The position numbers and the translations under genes were made by a program. Positions 1 through 5,026 of a stretch of 8,794 nt of DNA are shown piece after piece (position 1 is the first letter of the stretch; every line of letters starts with the position of its first letter). The stretch is from JBGPJM01 sp041485385. Lineage in GTDB: Bacteria > Planctomycetota > Phycisphaerae > Phycisphaerales > UBA1924. Under the pieces are notes generated by a model. That model saw nothing but the letters and a program-made list of their open reading frames with translations. It was not told where the DNA came from and made no database searches. The stretch is taken from contig JBGPJM010000206.1 in the NCBI GenBank assembly GCA_041485385.1, forward strand, positions 1 to 8,794, written 5' to 3'.

Positions 1-1
1 C

Positions 2-1048
2 GAAACCCCGTTCGTCTTCGAGCGCAACCGCGGCCTCTTCCTGGACGTCGCCACCAACGGCGACGCCTGGGTCTACGTCGATGACAAGCTGGTGATCGAC
101 AACGGCGCCGGCATGGCCAGCCGGCCGGCGATCGTCGTGCAGGACAGCTTCCTGATCGACAACTCCGCGGCGATCACCGTCCCCACGGGTACGCTCTCGA
201 TCTCGACCAACTCCACCTCTTCCGGCACCATCCAGGTCCTGAACTCCGCCAGCGTCACCGGAGACGTCATGGTCGGGCCCGGCGGCGACTCGACCACCGG
301 CATCGTGACCTCCCGACCGGACTCGATCACCGGCGTCACCGGAACGCTGGGCGCGCCGATCCCGGTCGCGATCGTTTCGGCCCCGGCTGGCATGCCCGCC
401 TTCTCGGGCAGCATGCTCATCAGCAACACGACCCGCACCCTGACCGGCGACCTCCACTACAGCAGCCTCACCATCCGCGTCAACTCGACGGTGACGATCC
501 AGGGCACGACCCGCATCCTCGTGGACGGCGGCGTGAATATCGACGGCGGCAGCCGGATTCTCCTGAGCCCGGGCGCCCGCCTGGAGCTGTACGGCCAGGG
601 CTCGATCGCCCTGACGAACAGCGCGAGTGTCAACCCCGCCCCGACCTCCGGCAACCCCGACAATGTCCTCCTTGCCGTCCTTGGGAACGGCAGCATCTCG
701 CTCGGCAACACTGTGAGCGTGTGCGGCAACCTGGTCGCGCGCCTGGGCGAAATCGACCTGGGGCAGAGTTCGTCGCTGATCGGCTCGATCACCGCCCGTG
801 CCGCGATCATGCACAACTCGTCGCAGTTCACCGCCAGCGGCGCGTTCGGCCAGTCTCTGGGCGGGGTCACCCTCTCCGGCAGCCAGAGGATCGATCTGGA
901 CCGCCTAGCGTGGCTGACCGAGAACCGGACGCACCGGCTCCGCCTCTTCTTCGCCAACCGGCTCGACCAGGCCTCGCGGCTCCGCGTGCGGAGCAACGTC
1001 GACCTGCTGAACGTCGCCGCCCTTCTCCATTGGGCCGAGAACGACTGA
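2..1048 (+). CDS. Fibro-slime / beta-solenoid surface protein, 5'-truncated by the window edge
   Basis: The reading frame is open from the first complete codon (base 2) to TGA, giving 348 residues; the start and any signal peptide lie outside the window. Visible residues 1-35 (PFVFER...DAWVYVDDKLVIDN) match the middle of the fibro-slime domain (TIGR02148-like, related to PA14-type modules). Residues about 40-290 are rich in Ser, Thr, Asn, Gly and Val, with short repeated strand-turn patterns (GDVMVGPGGD, ISLGNTVSV, IDLGQSSSL) like DUF7305 or bactofilin-type solenoids. Residues 295-340 (QRIDLDRLAWL...LRLFFANR) look like the last strands of the fibro-slime domain, so the solenoid seems to sit inside it. 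The protein is colinear with that of the next gene, about half identical by eye. It is probably secreted or surface-exposed, by analogy with the paralogue's signal peptide. Family assignment is from memory of motifs; the exact role is unknown. Confidence 0.85.
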   Translation, partial: ETPFVFERNRGLFLDVATNGDAWVYVDDKLVIDNGAGMASRPAIVVQDSFLIDNSAAITVPTGTLSISTNSTSSGTIQVLNSASVTGDVMVGPGGDSTTGIVTSRPDSITGVTGTLGAPIPVAIVSAPAGMPAFSGSMLISNTTRTLTGDLHYSSLTIRVNSTVTIQGTTRILVDGGVNIDGGSRILLSPGARLELYGQGSIALTNSASVNPAPTSGNPDNVLLAVLGNGSISLGNTVSVCGNLVARLGEIDLGQSSSLIGSITARAAIMHNSSQFTASGAFGQSLGGVTLSGSQRIDLDRLAWLTENRTHRLRLFFANRLDQASRLRVRSNVDLLNVAALLHWAEND

Positions 1049-1100
1049 CACCGTCATCGCCGCCCCCCTTACCGGATCGTCCCGCTCCTGCCATCACGTT

Positions 1101-1133
1101 CGCCCCGGACCGCGGCCCTCCCGGTCCGGAGCG
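1101..1133 (+). terminator. Terminator-like hairpin after the first fibro-slime gene
   Basis: CCGGACCG (1105-1112) pairs perfectly with CGGTCCGG (1122-1129) around a 9-nt loop. Three more G-C pairs follow outside one mismatch (CGC 1101-1103 with GCG 1131-1133). The stem starts 52 bases after the stop codon, and only a short TTCTT follows. The shape and position fit an intrinsic terminator, but the weak U-tract leaves room for another role. Confidence 0.5.
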
Positions 1134-1401
1134 TTCTTGCCTAACGGGAATACCACCCCCGGGACGCCCAGTCGGCCGGGGAGCGGCAGCGCCAGCGCGG
1201 CCTGTAACGGGCAGGATGCCATCGCCCTCACACTGCCGCCGCGCCGCACGCGCGCCACGCCTTCCGGGGCGATAACCCCGCCGCTCGATCAAGTGCTGGA
1301 ATCGCGCGCGTGCCCGCCCGATGTTGGGACGGGGAGCCGACATGCCGTCCGGCTCCGCGAGGCTCGGGAGGCGGCCGCACACACACCCCGGCCGCCCGCC
1401 C

Positions 1402-1406
1402 AGGAG
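1402..1406 (+). promoter_or_regulatory. Shine-Dalgarno sequence of the second fibro-slime gene
   Basis: AGGAG lies 8 nt before the ATG at 1415. It decides the start: the frame is open further upstream to an ATG at 1310, but those 35 extra codons are low-complexity and would bury the signal peptide. This is one of only two genes in the window with a clear Shine-Dalgarno sequence. Confidence 0.8.
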
Positions 1407-1414
1407 ACCCCGTG

Positions 1415-3043
1415 ATGAACCGGACACTGCAACGACTCCTCCCCATCGCCGGCGCGCTCATCGGCGCCTCCCTGACAGCGCAGGCCGTTGAGGCGCAGAT
1501 CGGCGGCTCGGGGGCATACGACGAGTACAGGACGCGGGCCACGATCTCGATCGGCGGCACGGCCCGAAACTTCACCGCCTCCGATTCCTCCGGCGGGCAC
1601 CCGGACTTCGGCCGGCTGGCCTCCAGCGGCGTGGGGCGGTACGTGCAGATGGCCGCGCCGAACCTCGACAACGAGGGCAAGCCCGTGTACAACACACACG
1701 GGTTCAAGATCCACACGAACTGGCGCGACGGCGCGGCCCGGAACATCATCCCGACCAAGACCTACATCCAGGCCCGCGCCGGCGACGTGGCGGGCTCGAC
1801 CGCCCCGACCGAGGGCATGACGATCACCTCCGCGGCCGCCTTCGCGCAGTGGTTCCGCACCGCCGCGGGCGTGAACGTCGCGTCGCAGACGGGCCTGACG
1901 CTGAACTACAACGCGGGCTCGCAGTCCTACGTCTACGACGGAACACTGGACAACTTCCGCGGCGCCGGCTCGCCCGACTATTCCTACTCTTTCGAGGCCG
2001 ACATCCCCTTCATCTACGAGAACGGCCACGACTGGTGGGTGTCGGTGCGGACCAGCGGCGATGCGCTGGTGTTCGTGGACAACCGGCTCGTGATCGACAA
2101 CGCCGGCGGCCTGGGCGCTCGCCCGGCGCTGGCGGTCGACGACACCATCCTGGTCGAGAACTCCTTCGTTGTCGGCTTCTCCGATTCAAGCTCCTCGGCG
2201 GTGTCGACCAACTCCGGCGCCGCCGGCGCGATCCAGGTTCAGAACAGCGGCGAGATCGCTGGCGACGTGCTCGTTGGCCCAGGCGGCGACCCCGCCACCG
2301 GCATCATCACGGCCCGTCCTGATTCCATCACGGGCGTCACCGGGTCGCTCGGCGCCCGCGTGCCGATCGCCGTGGTCTCCGATCCGACCGGGATGCCCCC
2401 TTCGACCGGCAACCGCTTGATCAAGAGCACGAACGTGACCTGGACCGGCGACCTGCACTACGACGCCCTGACCATCCGCAATGGAAGCATCGTCACGGTG
2501 AGCGGCAGCTGCCGCGTGCTCTGCGACGGCGCGTTGACCATCACCCAGTCCAGCGAGATCCGGATGCAGGCCGGGGCGCACCTGGAGCTGTATGCCCGCG
2601 GCACCGTCAGCATCAACAACACCGTCACCGTGAACCAGATCACCGGCGACCCCAACAACGTCATGATCGCCTGCCTCGGCACGGGCGGCATCTTCGTGGA
2701 CCAGAACACCGACGTGTACGCGCACCTGGCCTGCCCGATCGGCCCGGTCGACATCGGCAACAGCTCGACGGTCTTCGGGACGGTGACCGCCCACTCCGCC
2801 CGGTTCTCCAACAACGGCCAGCTCACGGGGATGGGCGGCTTCGCCCAGTCCTTCGGCGGGGCGTCGATGATGGGCCAGCAGCGCATCCACCTGGACCGCC
2901 TGGCCTGGCTGGCCGAGGACCGCACGCACAGCCTGCACGTGTTCTTCGCCAACCGCACGGGTCAGTCCTCGCAGCTCCGCCTCGAGACGAGTATGCAGCT
3001 GCTCAACGTCGCCTGCCTCCCCGACTGGAACGACGGCGACTGA
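1415..3043 (+). CDS. Secreted fibro-slime protein with inserted beta-solenoid domain
   Basis: This 542-residue protein begins with a Sec signal peptide: a charged MNRTLQR, a hydrophobic stretch from L8 to A18, and AQA or VEA cleavage sites near residues 24-27. Residues about 40-235 are the first part of a fibro-slime domain (TIGR02148-like): FTAS at 53, HPDF at 62-65, DWW at 206-208 and the signature FVDNRLVIDN at 220-229. Residues about 236-486 are a Ser/Thr/Asn/Gly-rich solenoid-like region (GDVLVGPGGD, LTITQSSEI, VSINNTVTV, VDIGNSSTV) resembling DUF7305/bactofilin folds. Residues 489-530 (RIHLDRLAWL, VFFANR at 509-514) resemble the closing strands of the fibro-slime domain. No membrane anchor or sorting signal is visible at the C-terminus. 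The start is set by AGGAG 8 nt upstream. The protein is most likely a structural or adhesive extracellular component; fibro-slime proteins occur in Fibrobacter and Dictyostelium, and their function is poorly known. It is a tandem paralogue of the gene upstream. Confidence 0.88.
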   Translation: MNRTLQRLLPIAGALIGASLTAQAVEAQIGGSGAYDEYRTRATISIGGTARNFTASDSSGGHPDFGRLASSGVGRYVQMAAPNLDNEGKPVYNTHGFKIHTNWRDGAARNIIPTKTYIQARAGDVAGSTAPTEGMTITSAAAFAQWFRTAAGVNVASQTGLTLNYNAGSQSYVYDGTLDNFRGAGSPDYSYSFEADIPFIYENGHDWWVSVRTSGDALVFVDNRLVIDNAGGLGARPALAVDDTILVENSFVVGFSDSSSSAVSTNSGAAGAIQVQNSGEIAGDVLVGPGGDPATGIITARPDSITGVTGSLGARVPIAVVSDPTGMPPSTGNRLIKSTNVTWTGDLHYDALTIRNGSIVTVSGSCRVLCDGALTITQSSEIRMQAGAHLELYARGTVSINNTVTVNQITGDPNNVMIACLGTGGIFVDQNTDVYAHLACPIGPVDIGNSSTVFGTVTAHSARFSNNGQLTGMGGFAQSFGGASMMGQQRIHLDRLAWLAEDRTHSLHVFFANRTGQSSQLRLETSMQLLNVACLPDWNDGD

Positions 3044-3099
3044 TTCTTCTGGTCCCGGCCGAGCGCGCCGCGCGTCCGGCCCGATGGAAGTTCAACACC

Positions 3100-3130
3100 A
3101 GCGCCCGGGCGCCCGCAAGGCCCGGGCGTT
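3100..3130. terminator. Hairpin between convergent genes, possible bidirectional terminator
   Basis: CGCCCGGGC (3102-3110) pairs perfectly with GCCCGGGCG (3120-3128) around a 9-nt loop. One G-U and one A-U pair extend the stem to 11 bp. It sits in the 131-bp gap between the ends of the fibro-slime gene and the SDR gene, which converge here, so one stem could stop transcription from both sides. No U-run is present on either side, so termination is inferred from stem strength and position. Confidence 0.55.
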
Positions 3131-3174
3131 GCTCGTTCCACGCGCCAGCGTCGCGCCGCTCCCTCCCCCGATGC

Positions 3175-3969
3175 TCACAGCGTCCCCAGCCTCCCGCCGT
3201 CCACGGGGAGGTTGATCCCGTTGATGTACGCCGCGGCGGGGCTCGCCAAGAACGCGACCGCCGCCCCGATCTCGCGGGGCTCGGCGAAACGGCCCAGCGG
3301 GATCGACGCCCGCATCTCTTCCTCGACCTGCGGCTCGGTGATCCACTGCCTCTTCGCCCGGCCCGCGATCAGCGAGCCCAGTCGCTCGGTGCTGGTGAAG
3401 CCCGGAAGGACGTTGTTGACAGTGATGCCGAAGGGCCCCAGCTCGCCGGCGAGGGTCTTGGCCCAGCTCGCCACGGCGCCGCGGATGGTGTTGGAGACGC
3501 CCAGCCCGGGGATCGGCTGCTTCACCGAGGTCGAGATGACGTTGATGATCCGGCCGTACTTCTCGGCCTTGAACCCGGGCACGACTGCCTGCACCAGAAG
3601 CTGGTTGCAGATGAGGTGGTTGTTGAAGGCCGCAAAAAACTGCTCGAGCGTGGCGTCGATCGCCAGACCTGCCGGGGGACCACCGGTGTTGTTCACCAGG
3701 ATGTGGTAGGGCCGATCGGTCTGGATCTCGGAGCGGACGGCCTCGCGGACGCTGGACGGATCGGAGAAGTCGGCCGCGATCCAGTGGTGGTGCTGGGTGC
3801 CCGGGGCCGGGCGCGGGAGCTCGGCGGCGACGGCCTTGAGCCGCTCGATGTTCCGCGCCAGCAGCGTGACGCCGGCCCCCAGCGACGCGATCTCCACGGC
3901 CGCCGCGAGGCCGATGCCCTGGGTGGAACCGCACACGAGCGCACGCCGGCCGAGAAGGGAGGTGTCCAT
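3175..3969 (-). CDS. SDR-family oxidoreductase, atypical active site
   Basis: This 264-residue Rossmann-fold protein belongs to the short-chain dehydrogenase/reductase family, in the FabG-like group. Visible motifs are the nucleotide-binding CGSTQGIG (13-20, a variant of TGxxxGIG), AADF (66-69), NNTGG (93-97) and the C-terminal LPVDGGR (254-260). The active site is unusual. Counting from S146 with FabG spacing, the catalytic Tyr falls on S159 and the Lys on R163 (VSNTIRGA instead of YxxxK). This matches the subgroup I know as BKR-like SDRs with an imperfect tetrad (cd05344), often labelled 3-oxoacyl-ACP reductase without proof; activity and substrate are unknown. I chose ATG 3969 because MDTSLLGRRALV is a normal SDR beginning. 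The frame is open further upstream to 4098, but that stretch encodes a repeat-derived HFLPAHFLPA and basic residues. No Shine-Dalgarno sequence precedes it; a TACCCT box does. It diverges from kynA. Confidence 0.88.
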   Translation of the reverse strand: MDTSLLGRRALVCGSTQGIGLAAAVEIASLGAGVTLLARNIERLKAVAAELPRPAPGTQHHHWIAADFSDPSSVREAVRSEIQTDRPYHILVNNTGGPPAGLAIDATLEQFFAAFNNHLICNQLLVQAVVPGFKAEKYGRIINVISTSVKQPIPGLGVSNTIRGAVASWAKTLAGELGPFGITVNNVLPGFTSTERLGSLIAGRAKRQWITEPQVEEEMRASIPLGRFAEPREIGAAVAFLASPAAAYINGINLPVDGGRLGTL

Positions 3970-3975
3970 GGCGGT

Positions 3976-3981
3976 AGGGTA
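3976..3981 (-). promoter_or_regulatory. Candidate -10 box (TACCCT) for a leaderless SDR transcript
   Basis: Read on the minus strand, TACCCT ends 6 nt before the SDR ATG. It fits TANNNT, and at this distance transcription would start at or near the A of the ATG. No -35 hexamer resembling TTGACA is seen, and there is no Shine-Dalgarno sequence. It is supported mainly by the same arrangement at three other genes in the window. Confidence 0.45.
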
Positions 3982-3982
3982 A

Positions 3983-4012
3983 GCCGGGAGGAAGTGAGCC
4001 GGGAGGAAGTGA
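3983..4012. repeat. Perfect 15-bp tandem repeat, two copies
   Basis: GCCGGGAGGAAGTGA occurs twice in immediate succession (3983-3997 and 3998-4012), just upstream of the SDR start. It contains the heptamer AGTGAGC (3993-3999 and 4008-4014), whose reverse complement GCTCACT occurs twice on the kynA side (4093-4099 and 4100-4106). The copies could arise from slippage or serve as paired binding sites. Confidence 0.85.
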
Positions 4013-4120
4013 GCAGTGGGCAGAGGAGCCCCTTGGTGATGTCGGATTCGCCTGACTCTACGGGCTGTTCGCCGCTCTTCTGCTGATCCCCTGCTCACTG
4101 CTCACTCCCCCTACCGCCCA

Positions 4121-4126
4121 TACCAT
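4121..4126 (+). promoter_or_regulatory. Candidate -10 box (TACCAT) for a leaderless kynA transcript
   Basis: TACCAT fits TANNNT and ends 5 nt before the kynA ATG. A weak -35 candidate, TGCTCA (4099-4104), lies 16 nt upstream inside the inverted repeat, with only 3 of 6 matches to TTGACA. No Shine-Dalgarno sequence is present between the box and the start codon. Confidence 0.45.
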
Positions 4127-4131
4127 CGGCC

Positions 4132-4992
4132 ATGCCCGAACCGATCTACCACAACGAGAAGCTCACCTACGGGAGCTACCTCAAGATCGAGCAGTTGCTG
4201 AGCCTGCAGAAGGAGCTCTCCCGGCCGGCCCACCACGACGAGCTGCTCTTCATCACCAGCCACCAGGTCTACGAGTTGTGGTTCAAGCAGATGATCCACG
4301 AGCTCAGGACCGTGTGCGAGCTGGTGGACCACGACGAACCGCTCCGGGCCGCGCAGATCTTCGAGCGCCTGCACCGCATCCAGCACCTGCTCATCGAGCA
4401 GATCCCCGTGCTCGAGACCATGTTCGCCGTCGAGTTCGCCAAGTTCCGCGACAACCTCCGGCCCGCCAGCGGGTTCCAGTCGGTGCAGTTCCGGAAGATC
4501 GAGTTCCTGTGCGGCACCAAGAACCCCAAGATGATCAACCTCGCCGGCGACGACGACCGCATCCGGGCCGAGCTCGACTCGGCGCTGTGCGAGCCGACGG
4601 TGTACGACCACCTGCTGCGATTCCTGTCGCGCCCGGCGGGGGGCGGTCTGGCGATCCCACGGGTGGTCCTCGGGCGCGACACGTCACTGCCGCACGAGCC
4701 CAGCGAGGAGCTGGCCCGGGCGATCCTTCCGGTCTACCACAACCCGGAGGTGCATTACCCGCAGTTCCGGCTGTGCGAGCAGTACCTGGAGTTCGACGAG
4801 CGGTTCGCGCTGTGGCGGTTCCACCACGTGAAGATGGTCGAGCGGATGATCGGCTCCAAGACCGGCACCGGCGGGTCATCGGGCGCGAAATACCTCATGG
4901 CCACCGTCGATCGCCGGTTCTTTCCCGAGCTCTGGATTCTCCGCGCCAACATCGGCGGGGACTACGGCGAGGCGACCCGCGGGCCGGGATGA
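4132..4992 (+). CDS. kynA: Tryptophan 2,3-dioxygenase
   Basis: This 286-residue, heme-dependent cytoplasmic enzyme inserts O2 into L-tryptophan to give N-formylkynurenine, the first step of the kynurenine pathway; the family works as a homotetramer. Its length is close to the Xanthomonas enzyme (298). Motifs in order: LTYGSYL (11-17), DELLFITSHQ with the distal active-site H44 (His55 in Xanthomonas), FRDNLRPASGFQS with R106 and S113 (substrate carboxylate site; Arg117 and Ser124), WRFHH with H232 as the likely proximal heme ligand (His240), and GTGGSSG with T246 (Thr254). F102 occupies the position of human Phe140. All key residues are present, so the enzyme should be active. The start is the ATG just before PEPIYHNEKLTYG, with no Shine-Dalgarno sequence. 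No kynurenine formamidase or kynureninase gene is adjacent. The next gene begins 34 nt downstream with its own promoter-like box. Confidence 0.95.
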   Translation: MPEPIYHNEKLTYGSYLKIEQLLSLQKELSRPAHHDELLFITSHQVYELWFKQMIHELRTVCELVDHDEPLRAAQIFERLHRIQHLLIEQIPVLETMFAVEFAKFRDNLRPASGFQSVQFRKIEFLCGTKNPKMINLAGDDDRIRAELDSALCEPTVYDHLLRFLSRPAGGGLAIPRVVLGRDTSLPHEPSEELARAILPVYHNPEVHYPQFRLCEQYLEFDERFALWRFHHVKMVERMIGSKTGTGGSSGAKYLMATVDRRFFPELWILRANIGGDYGEATRGPG

Positions 4993-5018
4993 CCCCCCTC
5001 CCCCGGCCGCGCTATAAC
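4989..5018 (+). promoter_or_regulatory. Candidate sigma-70-like promoter for the ferredoxin/TPR gene
   Basis: ATGACC (4989-4994, 4 of 6 to TTGACA, overlapping the kynA stop codon) and TATAAC (5013-5018, 5 of 6 to TATAAT) are separated by 18 nt. The -10 box ends 8 nt before the ATG at 5027, leaving room for almost no 5' leader. TATAAC stands out in very GC-rich surroundings. It is the strongest of the four start-proximal boxes in this window. Confidence 0.55.
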
Positions 5019-5026
5019 TCTCCCGA

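Larger units (their letters stand above)
1049..1414. other. Intergenic gap between the fibro-slime paralogues
   Basis: This 366-bp non-coding stretch holds a terminator-like hairpin in its first third and the Shine-Dalgarno sequence of the next gene at its end. Between them are a small 5-bp hairpin (CGGGG/CCCCG, 1265-1280) and two copies of TAACGGG (1142-1148 and 1205-1211). Open frames here read as low-complexity Pro/Arg/Gly/Ala text with no family resemblance, so I call no gene. I see no convincing -35/-10 pair, although the hairpin and the gap length suggest that the downstream gene has its own promoter in this stretch. Confidence 0.6.
3970..4118. repeat. Interrupted inverted repeat spanning the SDR-kynA divergent region
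   Basis: Two nested pairs of arms are visible. The outer pair is GGCGGTAGGG (3970-3979) with CCCTACCGCC (4109-4118), 10 of 10 complementary. The inner pair is AGTGAGCAGTGGGCAG (4008-4023) with CTGCTCACTGCTCACT (4091-4106), 15 of 16. The left side carries 28 extra bases between its two arms, largely the 15-bp tandem repeat; the right side has only two. The left outer arm abuts the SDR start codon, and the right outer arm ends 13 nt before the kynA ATG. The symmetry suggests a duplicated regulatory segment, an operator or a mobile short repeat. Confidence 0.75.

Noticed and set aside
1310..1414. Upstream start for the second fibro-slime gene (35 extra residues)
   Set aside because: It would place low-complexity residues before a clear signal peptide, and AGGAG is ideally spaced for the ATG at 1415.
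1137..1415. Possible 92-residue protein between the fibro-slime genes
   Set aside because: The composition is Pro/Arg/Ala-rich, there is no ribosome-binding site or recognisable motif, and it runs through the Shine-Dalgarno sequence of the next gene.
3970..4098. Upstream extension of the SDR gene by 43 codons, including an HFLPAHFLPA peptide repeat
   Set aside because: The peptide repeat comes directly from the 15-bp tandem DNA repeat. The extension is otherwise basic and unlike SDR N-termini, and MDTSLLGRRALV is a typical SDR beginning.
3983..4106. Repeats considered as a CRISPR array or insertion-sequence ends
   Set aside because: There are only two direct copies of 15 bp with no spacers, no cas genes, no transposase and no target-site duplication.
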